Notes under the pieces: model-generated
Database searches by the model: none
What the model was told of the DNA's origin: nothing
The model's input: the letters and a program-made list of their open reading frames with translations, nothing else
In this document: positions 42,789-52,900 of the stretch, piece by piece
Position numbering within the stretch: the stretch's first letter is position 1
How the letters are laid out: the number at the start of each line of letters is the position of its first letter
Program-made: the position numbers and the translations under genes
NCBI RefSeq assembly: GCF_009873495.1
Contig: NZ_CP046703.1
Span: forward strand, 7,064,001-7,128,000
DNA: 64,000 bases
DNA from: Nostoc sp. ATCC 53789
Lineage (GTDB): Bacteria > Cyanobacteriota > Cyanobacteriia > Cyanobacteriales > Nostocaceae
Reading direction: 5' to 3'

Positions 42789-43279
42789 GGTGAAACTCCC
42801 TGTTTCATGGCTTGAACTACAGGTTCGACGTGCAACCCATACACCCAAAACAGTTTACTCCCCAAATACACTTGCAAAAATACTAGGCACACTAAAAATG
42901 TTGCAGCCCCAAGGTAAGCTGGTGGTACTTTTCGGGGGCTGCGGTTGCGGATCACAAAACGCCAAGCTGCGATCGCGGCAACCATCGCCCCCAGTGACCA
43001 ACCCAAGACGGTATGATAATTCAGTGTTGACTGGGCTGCTTTTTCAGCTTGGGCTAGTCCTGCTTCAAACTGGCCAAAGATAATCGCGATGAAAATTGCG
43101 ATCGCAGCAACAAACATATTCCAAAAACTCACCTCAAATAAACGCACGTTACGGGTGAAATAGCCTAGAACATCGCACACGAAAGAAAAAAGCACCATTG
43201 CGATTACGAAGTGGACAATGATGGGGTGCAAAGGGTCAGGGTATGGTAGATTTTGGCTATTCAGAGACAGAGCAGGCAT
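42785..43279 (-). CDS. DUF2231 membrane protein, first gene of the oxidase cluster
   Basis: The 164-aa protein has four helices and the DUF2231 start PDPLHPIIVHFVIAMVLFSF. A polar loop (AEKAAQSTLNYHTVLGW) and a last helix (FLVCLVFLQVYLGSKLFWVYG) follow. It is a paralogue of the next gene, with which it overlaps by 4 bp. As the promoter-proximal gene of a run ending in the oxidase, it probably has a role in electron transfer or oxidase assembly. The start is ATG 43279. Confidence 0.85.
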   Translation of the reverse strand: MPALSLNSQNLPYPDPLHPIIVHFVIAMVLFSFVCDVLGYFTRNVRLFEVSFWNMFVAAIAIFIAIIFGQFEAGLAQAEKAAQSTLNYHTVLGWSLGAMVAAIAAWRFVIRNRSPRKVPPAYLGAATFLVCLVFLQVYLGSKLFWVYGLHVEPVVQAMKQGVSP

Positions 43280-43904
43280 CGCTTTTTACCTTATAAGTCT
43301 AAACATGTAGATAGATGCTATCCACCTAATGCATCATTCATATTGTCAAGAATGCTAGTGCTAAAGCCGCAGCTAAAGTAATTAAAAAAGATTTAAAAAT
43401 TGTGATGCACTTATACCTTTAAAGTAAATTCTAAAATCAGAATTTACTCACATCTACTATTTTTTAGCAATTATTTATTCAAGCATAAAAACTAATCTAA
43501 ATATCTAGAGTTTTCGTTTGTTTAATATACCAATCGATATCAACTAAAACTGATAAGCCAGGTTTCTCTGAATATACCATAAATTATGGTTCAGATTGAA
43601 ATAGCCTTTAAATCTATAACTTAACAAATCTTACAAATAAAGACATACTATTGTCACAGGAATGACAACTAATTAAAATATTGGCCAGTAAAACAATATA
43701 CCTTTTATCTTTCTCTGGATAGATTAGGAAAATACTAGGTTCACTTAAGATACTAAAAGATTTTGTTTGTTTAATCGATAATTTAAAGATTTTGATAATG
43801 TAAATTTGCTCAGTTAATACTACGCGAAGCAAGCAAAATTCTCATATCATGCAAGTCTTCAGTCACTTACAAAGAATACACTTTTTAAAAGTATTGAAAG
43901 CATT
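43280..43904. other. 625-bp divergent promoter region
   Basis: A gene-free, very AT-rich region between the leftward oxidase cluster and the rightward SDR gene. Only the palindrome at 43424-43447 stands out. A 72-codon frame on the minus strand near 43614 is not gene-like. Confidence 0.6.
43424..43447. promoter_or_regulatory. Candidate operator palindrome upstream of the oxidase cluster
   Basis: GTAAATTCT and AGAATTTAC form a perfect 9-bp inverted repeat with a 6-bp spacer, 145 bp upstream of the first DUF2231 start. The dyad is suited to a dimeric regulator. The regulator is unknown, and the NtcA consensus GTA-N8-TAC is not matched. Confidence 0.4.
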
Positions 43905-44717
43905 ATGAGCTATTTCCCTTACCTGCTTAAAGGTCAAAAAGCGCTGGTGACAGGTGCTAGTTCTGGGATTGGTGAAGCCATTGCTCGCAATTTGGCTACA
44001 TCAGGTGCAGCAGTAGCCATCAACTACCATTCTGAAGCTGAATCAGCCCACAAAATTGTTGATGATATCAAAGCTAATAATGGAGAAGCGTTCGCTATTC
44101 AAGCCGATGTCAGCAAAGAAGACCAAGTAAAGGCGATGTTTAGCAAAACGCTTCAAGAATTTGGCACTATTGATATTTTAGTAAGTAATGCTGGCATTCA
44201 AAAAGATTCAGCATTTATTGATATGACCATTGAGCAATGGAATGCAGTTATTGGGATAAATCTGACGGGACAATTCTTGTGTGCTAGGGAAGCTGCAAAG
44301 GAATTCTTACGTCGAGGTGTGAAGCCTAATATTTCTTGTGCAGCAGGTAAAATTATTTGTATGAGTTCCGTGCATGAAGTAATCCCTTGGGCAGGTCATG
44401 TTAATTATGCTACTAGCAAAGGTGGTATTAATATGATGATGAAAAGTATTGCTCAAGAACTAGCTCCCCACAAAATTCGCGTTAATAGTATTGCTCCTGG
44501 TGCTATCAAAACCCCAATTAACAAATCAGCTTGGGATACTCCCGAAGCAGAAGCAAAGTTACTAAAACTGATTCCGGCGAAACGTGTAGGAAATGTTGAA
44601 GATATTGCTAAAGCAGCAGTTTGGTTGGCTTCTGATGACTCCGATTATGTTAACGGTACAACACTATTTGTAGATGGTGGCATGACCTTGTATCCAGGAT
44701 TTACGGAAAATGGTTAA
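43905..44717 (+). CDS. Short-chain dehydrogenase (glucose 1-dehydrogenase-like)
   Basis: The 270-aa Rossmann enzyme has TGASSGIGEAIA (about 16-27), an NAG motif in LVSNAGIQ, catalytic Ser in CMSSVHE, Tyr-Lys in YATSK (about 168-172), and the C-terminal WLASDDSDYVNGTTLFVDGGMTLYPGF. The end sequence resembles bacterial glucose/sugar 1-dehydrogenases, and a GH15 glucoamylase lies two genes downstream; a role in glucose oxidation is suggested but not proved. The start is ATG 43905. Confidence 0.85.
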   Translation: MSYFPYLLKGQKALVTGASSGIGEAIARNLATSGAAVAINYHSEAESAHKIVDDIKANNGEAFAIQADVSKEDQVKAMFSKTLQEFGTIDILVSNAGIQKDSAFIDMTIEQWNAVIGINLTGQFLCAREAAKEFLRRGVKPNISCAAGKIICMSSVHEVIPWAGHVNYATSKGGINMMMKSIAQELAPHKIRVNSIAPGAIKTPINKSAWDTPEAEAKLLKLIPAKRVGNVEDIAKAAVWLASDDSDYVNGTTLFVDGGMTLYPGFTENG

Positions 44718-44758
44718 AGGCAATAGGCAATAGGAAAGAAGGCTTTTTGAGTTGTACG
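44718..44758 (+). repeat. Left copy of a 41-bp inverted repeat
   Basis: Begins AGGCAATAGGCAATAGG and ends TTGAGTTGTACG. It matches the reverse complement of 48082-48122 at 40 of 41 positions and lies directly after the SDR stop codon. Confidence 0.85.
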
Positions 44759-44896
44759 GAGTTTTTTCACCCAATCAAATATGAGTCCTATAGCGAAGCT
44801 ATCTTATACCTTCTGATAGTTTACTTTTAACTATCAGACACGAGATTGTAGGTGGGATGCACGACCTAAGTTTCTGGATAGCTCTTATTTACGCTC

Positions 44897-45835
44897 ATGG
44901 CAACTGATTCATCTAAAAAAACAATCTTTGCAGCGATAGGGTCTAATTTAGCGATCGCAATTACTAAATTTATTGCCGCCTCCATTACTGGCAGTTCCGC
45001 CATGATCTCTGAGGGGATTCATTCAGTTGTAGATACAGGCGATCAACTTGTACTTTTGCTAGGACTGCACAGAAGTCAAAAACCAGCAGATGATAGCCAT
45101 CCCTTTGGATATGGTCAAGAACTTTATTTCTGGACTTTTATCGTTGCTATCCTGATCTTTGCAATTGGTGGGGGGATGTCAATTTATGAAGGAATTACTC
45201 ATTTAATTAACCCCAGCCCTTTAGAAGATCCAATATGGAATTATATTGTATTGAGTATGGCAATAATATTGGAAGGCTTTTCTTGGACTGTAGCTTTAAA
45301 AGAATTCTTGCCGACCAAGGGTAAACAAAATTTTTGGCAAGCAATCAAAAATAGTAAAGACCCAACAGTATTTACAATATTATTTGAGGATACTGCCGCA
45401 ATTTTAGGCTTAATTGTGGCTTTGATCGGAATTTTTTTAGGACATTTATTTAATAATGTTTATTTTGATGGCATTGCCTCTATTATTATTGGTATTATCT
45501 TGTCTATAGTAGCAGTCTTACTAGCTAGAGAAAGTAAAGGATTATTAGTTGGTGAAAGTGCTAATCCTCAAACTATAGCCAATATCCGTTCTTTATCAAA
45601 AACAGAACCAGGGGTACAAGAATTTATTCGGGTACTAACAATGCAACTTGCTCCACAAGAAGTATTACTCAACTTGGAAATCCAGTTTTCTAAAAATCTC
45701 ACAGGCGAAGAAATAGCATTAACTGTAGAACGTTTAGAAATAAAAATTCGCCGAAAACATCCTGAAATAAAACAAATTTTTATTGAAGCAAAGTCTTTAG
45801 CTGCTACTCGCAAATATTCTCAACCTTTTAATTGA
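44897..45835 (+). CDS. Cation diffusion facilitator (CDF) transporter
   Basis: This 312-aa efflux protein has about six membrane helices and the metal site residues in GIHSVVDTGDQLVLLLG (about 41-57) and the second pair in helix 5 (ILFEDTAAILGLIVAL). It also has the DSHPFGYGQELYFW loop, and its cytoplasmic domain ends about residue 300. CDF proteins export Zn, Co, Fe or Mn in exchange for protons; the metal cannot be read. It is followed after 75 bp by the glucoamylase gene on the same strand. Confidence 0.88.
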   Translation: MATDSSKKTIFAAIGSNLAIAITKFIAASITGSSAMISEGIHSVVDTGDQLVLLLGLHRSQKPADDSHPFGYGQELYFWTFIVAILIFAIGGGMSIYEGITHLINPSPLEDPIWNYIVLSMAIILEGFSWTVALKEFLPTKGKQNFWQAIKNSKDPTVFTILFEDTAAILGLIVALIGIFLGHLFNNVYFDGIASIIIGIILSIVAVLLARESKGLLVGESANPQTIANIRSLSKTEPGVQEFIRVLTMQLAPQEVLLNLEIQFSKNLTGEEIALTVERLEIKIRRKHPEIKQIFIEAKSLAATRKYSQPFN

Positions 45836-45910
45836 AGGAGAATTTTGTTTCGATAAATATCAACTACAGCGTTTCCAAATAGCACTCAAAGCTTATCGGC
45901 ACAATAAATT

Positions 45911-47914
45911 ATGGTAAAGATTATTGGTCAAGAACAGGCTTTTGGTTCACCAGGTATCGAGCCTCGATGGACTCATGCCAATAAAGAAGCAGTCGGAACA
46001 GCTTATTCTACCTCTAGTCGCGTTTGGTTTACTGTTTGCAACGGTGTTGTGACAGAAGTCTACCACCCCACAGTAGACAGACCCCAAATTCGAGATTTGC
46101 AATATCTAATTTCTGATGGCAAAAGCTTTTTCCATGACGAGAAACGCCATCTCGAATCAAAAGTTGAACAGATGTGGACTCATGGTTTAGGATACCGCGT
46201 CACTAATTCCGATCCACAAGGGCGTTATGCTGCGATCAAAGAAGTGATTGCTGACCCCCATTTATCCTGTATTTTACAACATACAAAGTTAATAGGAGAG
46301 CGCGAGTTTATCTCGCAACTCCAGCTATACGCATTGTGTGCGCCACATTTGGAAGTTGGTGGCAGAGGTAACAATGGTTACGTCATAGAAGTTGCTGGAC
46401 ATCGGATTCTAACGGCCGAGAAAGCAGGAAGATGGATGGTGCTAGGTGCAACGGTTCCCTTCAGCCGTCTTTCATGTGGTTATGTTGGTCAAAGTGATGG
46501 GTGGACAGATTTAGCTGATAATTTCCAGATGGATTGGGAGTTTGACAGTGCTTTAAACGGCAACATTGCTTTGACTGGACAACTAAATCTAAATGAGAGT
46601 AACGAGTTCACTTTGGGAATGGCATTTGGTACAACTCTGCACAATGCAATTTCCACACTGTTTCAGTCGCTAAATATTCCTTTTCAACAGCAGAAGCAAC
46701 ATTATATCGAACAGTGGAAGCGATCGCGCCAAGGCATCAAACCATTAGAAAATATTTCATTCGATGATGGCAACTTGTATCACCACAGCATTAGTCTGCT
46801 TTTGGCCCATGAAGACAAAACTTATCCAGGTGCTTTAATTGCTTCCCTGGCAATTCCTTGGGGTGAAGCCAAAGACGACCAAGACCAAGGGGGATATCAC
46901 CTTGTCTGGACGCGGGATATGGTTAGCAGTGTATCAGGTTTATTGGCTGCTGGGGAAACTGAAACAGCAGTGCGATCGCTAATTTATCTGGCCACGAGTC
47001 AGCAGGAAGACGGCGGTTTTGCCCAAAATTTCTGGGTTAATGGGGAACCTTACTGGAAGGGTATTCAACTAGATGAAGTGGGATTTCCAATTTTACTAGC
47101 ATGGCTACTGCACCAACATAAAATACCACTGACCTTTGATATTTATCCCATGATTTTACGGGCAGCAGGTTATTTAATTCGTCATGGCCCGGCTACCCAA
47201 CAAGAACGCTGGGAAGAAAACAGCGGTTATTCACCTTCTACACTGGCATCTAATATTGCCGCTTTAATCTGCGCTGCTCAATTTGTTCGTGAACGTGGGG
47301 ATAAAGCAACAGCACAATTTATCGAAGAATACGCCGATTTTTTAGAATGTCACGTTGAAACTTGGACAGTTACTACTGAAGGTACTCTTGTTCCTGGCAT
47401 CAATCGCCATTACATCCGCATTACTCCTACAGATATTAATAATCCTCAACCCAGCGAAAATCCTAATCAGGGAACTCTTTTGATCAGCAGTCAGCCTCCT
47501 GGTGAACCAGCAGAATTTCCTGCGAAAGAAATTGTGGATGCAGGCTTTCTGCAACTAGTACGCTATGGAATTCGTAAACCTGACGATCCGATTATTGTTG
47601 ATTCCGTCAAAGTAATTGATGCAGTCTTGAAAGTAGATACACCCGTTGGGCCTTGTTGGCATCGTTACAACCACGACGGCTATGGACAACAAGAAGATGG
47701 CAGTCCTTACACTGGTTGGGGTAAGGGACGCGCTTGGCCTCTCTTGACAGGAGAAAGGGGACATTATGAATTAGCTGTTGGTGGCGATGTCAAAACATAT
47801 ATCAAGGCAATGGAAGGATTTGCTTCAAACACTTGTTTGCTACCAGAACAGGTTTGGGATGAAGGAGATAGACCTGAAAGCCATCTGTATTTAGGATCTT
47901 TCCAGAAAACATAA
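45911..47914 (+). CDS. Glycoside hydrolase family 15 glucoamylase
   Basis: This 667-aa enzyme has an N-terminal beta-sandwich (residues about 20-270) and an (alpha/alpha)6 barrel. The catalytic acid region is GGYHLVWTRDMVSSVSGLLAAGE, with DGGFAQNFWVNGEPYWKG downstream and the catalytic base in LLTGERGHYELAVGG near 618. Such enzymes release glucose from the non-reducing ends of alpha-glucans, here probably glycogen or imported maltodextrins. No signal peptide is seen, so it is cytoplasmic. The start is ATG 45911. Confidence 0.92.
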   Translation: MVKIIGQEQAFGSPGIEPRWTHANKEAVGTAYSTSSRVWFTVCNGVVTEVYHPTVDRPQIRDLQYLISDGKSFFHDEKRHLESKVEQMWTHGLGYRVTNSDPQGRYAAIKEVIADPHLSCILQHTKLIGEREFISQLQLYALCAPHLEVGGRGNNGYVIEVAGHRILTAEKAGRWMVLGATVPFSRLSCGYVGQSDGWTDLADNFQMDWEFDSALNGNIALTGQLNLNESNEFTLGMAFGTTLHNAISTLFQSLNIPFQQQKQHYIEQWKRSRQGIKPLENISFDDGNLYHHSISLLLAHEDKTYPGALIASLAIPWGEAKDDQDQGGYHLVWTRDMVSSVSGLLAAGETETAVRSLIYLATSQQEDGGFAQNFWVNGEPYWKGIQLDEVGFPILLAWLLHQHKIPLTFDIYPMILRAAGYLIRHGPATQQERWEENSGYSPSTLASNIAALICAAQFVRERGDKATAQFIEEYADFLECHVETWTVTTEGTLVPGINRHYIRITPTDINNPQPSENPNQGTLLISSQPPGEPAEFPAKEIVDAGFLQLVRYGIRKPDDPIIVDSVKVIDAVLKVDTPVGPCWHRYNHDGYGQQEDGSPYTGWGKGRAWPLLTGERGHYELAVGGDVKTYIKAMEGFASNTCLLPEQVWDEGDRPESHLYLGSFQKT

Positions 47915-48252
47915 TTAAGTAGGTTGGCACAATTAAAGCTAACTAGCAAGGGCTGTCCTTTGTCATTGGTCATTAGTAAGGACTTTAAGACTATTTAGTT
48001 TCTTCATAACATAATTTGGTTTATTTCTACCAACTTACTTATTTATATGGCTAATATTTAATTTTTTAAAAATACCTTCTTCGTACAACTCAAAAAGCCT
48101 TCTTTTCTATTGCCTATTGCCTCTTTCCTTTCCACGAAAGTAACTTAAAAATCAAAGCGGAAATTCTATAAAATTTTCCTCAACGATATCAAATTTTATT
48201 ATCAGCTAATTTTCTCGTCGCGTAATCAATGTAGTATCTCAAGTGTTGTGTA
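47915..48252. other. 338-bp intergenic region
   Basis: No gene. It contains a short GTCATTGGTCATTA repeat and the right copy of the 41-bp inverted repeat (48082-48122); otherwise AT-rich. Confidence 0.6.
48082..48122 (-). repeat. Right copy of a 41-bp inverted repeat
   Basis: The reverse complement of 44718-44758 with one mismatch. Together they bracket the CDF and glucoamylase genes, about 3.3 kb. Confidence 0.85.
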
Positions 48253-49893
48253 ATGACTCATCATCTTATGGGTAAACAAACTGTTTGGCAGAAATTGGCT
48301 TTAAGAATTTTTAGTATGGCATTACTGCCTACATTAACTACTTATCCTGCTTTCGGTGCAGAGCGCCTAAAATTTAATTATGGTGTTTTAGAAAGGTCTA
48401 TCCCCATTAGTTCGCTTGAAAACTATGCTAAAACAGGCAATGTAGATGATGATTTTGCTGGATATAGTAAGTATGTAGACAAAAAACAACTAACTCAACT
48501 GCGGAAAGTTTTACTAACTCGCATTCCCTTAAATGAAGTAGAAATTTCGCAGTTTCTTTATACACCAATTGGTGAACGATTATTACAAAGATTGGGGAAA
48601 ATTATTCAGACAGAATCTAGATTATCAGGCTTTTATGCAATTCGCTCGGCACTAATTTTATCAGCCGCAGATCAAAAAGATTTTACCCTCTTAAATATAT
48701 TACAAAAGTTTCCTGCAAGCTCAATTTCAATAAACTTAAACCAGACTTTAGAAATAGCAGAGACATTACAAGATTTAGTAAATCAAACTCAAAATGCAGT
48801 AGCACTTATTAACGAAGAATCTCAACACAATGTAATCACTGTTTCTAAGCTTGATTCTATTCCATTGATGGACTTAGGAAAAACTGGAAATTTTCGTTTC
48901 TTAAAGCAAACTATTACCCTTAATGACCTTACACGTAATAGAAGGTTCTTAGCTGATATTTACCTCCCAGTTGCTCCAAATACTCGGAAGATAATTGTTA
49001 TTTCGCATGGACTTGGTTCTGACAGAACAAGTTTTGCATATCTAGCTGAACATCTCGCTTCTTATGGTTTTGTAGTTGCGGTTCCAGAACATCCGGGTAG
49101 TGATTCAAAACAACTACAAGCGTTATTAAAAGGTACAACAAATCAAGTTACTAATCCTAGAGAACTTATTGATAGACCTTTAGATATTAAATATTTACTA
49201 GATGAACTCACTAGGTTATCTAAGTCTAATCCAACCTTTCAAGGACGTTTAAATTTAGATCAAGTTGGTATCATAGGGCAATCATTTGGTGGATATACAG
49301 CGTTAGCATTAGCTGGTGCAAAGATCAATTTTGAGCAATTGAGAGCTGACTGTTCAGCTTTGGAAGATACGTTAAATGTTTCGCTATTACTTCAATGTTT
49401 GGGTGTTAATTTACCAAATTTCCAATATAATTTATCGGATACAAGAATAAAAGCAGCAATTGTCATTAATCCAGTTGGTAGTAGTATTTTTGGTCAAGCT
49501 AGTCTTAGCCAAATCAAAATTCCTGTGATGATTATATCTAGCAGTTATGATACTGTTGCTCCGGCTTTACTAGAACAAATTCAGCCTTTTACTTGGTTAA
49601 CAACTTCAAATAAGTATTTAACGCTGATCAATGGCGGAACACACTTTTCTACTATTGCCGAATCACCTAATGCAACTATTCCTATTCCTATACAAGCAGT
49701 CGGTTCAAGTCCAGCCTTGGCACGTCGCTATGTTAAAGCTTTAAGTGTTCCTTTCTTTGAAACGTATATTGCTGGACAGCCAAATTACCTTCCATACTTG
49801 AGTACAGAATACGTTAATAAAATTAGTCAGCAACCACTACCATTAAGTCTAATTACATCTCTGACATCTGAAGAACTAAAAACATATAAATAA
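48253..49893 (+). CDS. Exported alpha/beta hydrolase with DUF1400 domain
   Basis: The 546-aa protein has a signal peptide (IFSMALLPTLTTYPAFGA), then a DUF1400 domain (RLKFNYGVLERSIPISSLENYAK, about 36-160), and an alpha/beta hydrolase domain from about 215: IIVISHGLGSDRTSFAYLAEHLASYG, nucleophile Ser 344 in GQSFGGY, acid and His near MIISSSYDTVAP and GTHFSTIAE. It is close to dienelactone hydrolase/PAF-acetylhydrolase-like enzymes. The substrate is unknown; location is periplasmic or outer membrane. The start is ATG 48253. Confidence 0.85.
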   Translation: MTHHLMGKQTVWQKLALRIFSMALLPTLTTYPAFGAERLKFNYGVLERSIPISSLENYAKTGNVDDDFAGYSKYVDKKQLTQLRKVLLTRIPLNEVEISQFLYTPIGERLLQRLGKIIQTESRLSGFYAIRSALILSAADQKDFTLLNILQKFPASSISINLNQTLEIAETLQDLVNQTQNAVALINEESQHNVITVSKLDSIPLMDLGKTGNFRFLKQTITLNDLTRNRRFLADIYLPVAPNTRKIIVISHGLGSDRTSFAYLAEHLASYGFVVAVPEHPGSDSKQLQALLKGTTNQVTNPRELIDRPLDIKYLLDELTRLSKSNPTFQGRLNLDQVGIIGQSFGGYTALALAGAKINFEQLRADCSALEDTLNVSLLLQCLGVNLPNFQYNLSDTRIKAAIVINPVGSSIFGQASLSQIKIPVMIISSSYDTVAPALLEQIQPFTWLTTSNKYLTLINGGTHFSTIAESPNATIPIPIQAVGSSPALARRYVKALSVPFFETYIAGQPNYLPYLSTEYVNKISQQPLPLSLITSLTSEELKTYK

Positions 49894-49929
49894 CCTCTAA
49901 TAAAGATGAAGCAAATGTGCTTTGTGCAT

Positions 49930-52900
49930 CTACATTTTTGGATTATTTATTTTTTTGGTAGTCCCTAATGCAATAATTTCTTCAAAGCAGAAGCAGTCTA
50001 CGAGATTGGTTAGTGCCACGATCAGATGAGCGTGTTGCTCAGGAATTTGCTTAATCAGCATGAGAATTTCTTTAGCATTTATTCGGAGCGCTGCCTGATG
50101 CAGTTGCTCAATCCAGTCGCTAGGCATGACGCTTAAATCTGCAACCGTTAATTTAGGTGTGATGAATGAAGCGTTAGAAGGCCAAGATGCTTTTTCCTGA
50201 TTTTCTCGTTCATCAGCATAAACATAACGAACACCCAAATATTCAGCCATCTTTTCAAAAATTACGGTTGTCCGAAATGGCTTACGCACAAAGTCATCAA
50301 AACCTACAGATAGCGCTGTTAAGCGGTCTTCCTCAAATGCGCTTCCGGTCAATGCAATGATAACTGGGGTTTGAGCGCCTGCTGCTTTAATCTGTTTGGT
50401 TGCCTCAAATCCGTTCATAATTGGCATCCGTAGATCCATCCAAATGAGGTGAGGCGACCAATTTTGCCAAAGTTCGATCGCAGCTTGACCATTTACCGCT
50501 TCCCGTACCTCAAAGCCAACGGGTGTTAATAACTCAACTAGAAGCTGCCGATTTTCTAGTTTATCCTCAACAATCAAAATGCGATAGCTGGGTTGTCCCT
50601 TTTCTAAACCGATAACTTGCCGACTTGGTGCAGGCGTTGGCAAGGTATCCATAATTACTGCACGAGTTCGGATATCAAAGGTAAAAATTGAGCCTTTTCC
50701 GAGCGTACTATTCACCCTGATATCTCCGCCCATGAGCCGCACAAATCGCTGGCTGATGGGTAATCCAAGCCCAGTCCCTTCCTGAGCTTTTTGTCCTGCC
50801 TCTGTTTGGACAAATGGCTCAAATAGACGATTAAAATCAGAATCAGCAATGCCGCAACCCGTATCTTCGACGCTGAAGTTCAGGGTGATCGGTTCATCTG
50901 GTGTGATGTTTTGGTTAGGAGTTTCTACCCGCAAAGTTACTTGACCGATCCGCGTAAATTTGATTGCGTTTCCTAATAGATTAACCAGAACTTGGCGTAA
51001 TTTACTCTCATCGGCGCAGATGTATTGGGGGATGGTTGGCGATCGCTCCAAAATGAGTTTTAATCCTCTTGATTGGGCTTTCAATGCAAACATCTGTTGC
51101 AGGCGATCCAAAAGCCCGTAGAGATCAAAATTTGTTTCGTTGAGGATAACTCGACCTGCTTCAATTTTGGACATTTCCAATACATCATTGATTAAGGTCA
51201 GTAAGTCTTCGCCACTGCGGTTGATCGTGTCAAGATATTCCTGTTGCTGTGAGTTGAGCGATCGATTTCGCAGCAGCAGTTGGGTAAAGCCAAGGATGAT
51301 GTTAAGAGGAGTCCGCAGTTCATGGCTCATATTAGAGAGAAACTGGCTTTTGGCGAGGTTGGCAGCATCTGCGGTTTCTTTGGCTTGCTTGAGCGCAGCT
51401 TCGGTTTTTTTCTGTTTGGTGATATCACGAGCCACCCAAAGCACTGTATTGTCTGATAATGGCGAAACACTAGCTAAAAACCAAGTTTCTCGATTCTTGT
51501 TCGCTAAGTGGTATTCAACAAAAACATTCTTGCGACTGCCATCAGGGTTTCGGGGTTCTTCTCTCAGATGCAGTGCTTGCTGAATGGCATCAAGTATTAA
51601 ATTGGCGATTTCTTTTGGTAAAACTTCATCAACTTTTTTGCCAATGCGATCCATATCAGGCTTATAAGCAAAAGATTGTGTTAGCACATACTTTGTTTGC
51701 ACATACTTTTGGTAACGTCCCTCTGCATCAAAAACCACTACCATATCAGTCATAGCAGCGAACATTAACCGGAGTTCTGCTTCGGATGTTTTTAGTGCTG
51801 CTTCTACTTTTCGGCGATCCCTTTGGGCAGCTTCGCTAACGCGAATTTCCCTCTGAAGTTGGGCATTTTTCTCTCCAAGTTCTCTGGTGCGTTGCGTGAC
51901 TCGGCTTTCTAATTCTTCGTTGGTTCGTGCTAGGGCTAAAAAGGATTCACGCAACTGATGGGCCATAAGATTAAAAGACTCTGCCAAAGAGTTTAGCTCG
52001 GTTGTACTGTTCACAGAAACCTTTTGGTCTAAGTTCCCGGCGGCGATCGCTTTGGCTGTACTTCCCAGTCGGAGAATTGGCTGTGTAATCCAGCCGGCTG
52101 TCAGAATGCCCAATCCAGTTGCAAGTGCAAAGGCACATAAACAAAGCACAATTGTGGAACGAGTATTCGCATTAATTTGATCCATGAAATCCCGTTCTGG
52201 GACAACCACGACGATTAGCCAGTCCAATCCCTGCTGATTCTGCATTGGTACAATTTGTAGAAATTGCCGTTGACCCTCAATGTCAAAATCTAGTTGTTGT
52301 TTTTCGGTAATCTGGGTTAAGTCTACAAAGTGTTGCTGCAAATATTCAGCAGTGCGTCGCGTCAAAATATCATTACTGGCGATCGCCTGAACTCGAACCG
52401 GATTCTGATCTATGATTGGGGCTGTCGGATTTGCAATTACGTAGGGTTGTTGAGTGGCAGAACTCCCAACCAATAATCCTGTTTGGCGTTCTAGGATGAA
52501 AGTTTCACCCGTTCGCCCGATTTTGAGACTCCGCAGATATTGACTAATCCCAGTCAGTGAAAAATCGACAGCAGTAACGCCGAGCAGATTGCCGCCATTA
52601 TCATAGATCGGCAAGCTGGCATTTAGCACATATTTGGGTGTGGCAAACAGTTTATAAATTCCACCCCAGCTAGCTGTCTTAGACTTAACTGCCGATTGAT
52701 ACCACGGACGAGTCCGAGGATCGTAATTAGGCTTGGATCTTAATAATTTAGTGTAATGTCCCGGTTGGTCTGCGGCGTAAATCCGAATTTCATTCCCAGT
52801 GGACTTACCTGAAAGTTTCACCTCAAACTGACCATCATCCGCCCTTTGAACTGCAACGTGTTCACCATATTCTGACCCAAAGTAAACTGCTGTCACTGTG

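Noticed and set aside
43614..43832. 72-codon minus-strand frame in the oxidase/SDR promoter gap
   Set aside because: Very AT-rich, Ile/Lys/Leu-dominated, no ribosome binding site and no recognisable motif.
43280..43904. NtcA site (GTA-N8-TAC) for the oxidase cluster
   Set aside because: I found no copy with the right spacing; only an unrelated palindrome is present.
51140..51583. 147-codon plus-strand frame inside the hybrid kinase gene
   Set aside because: Antisense shadow of a clearly conserved histidine kinase domain.
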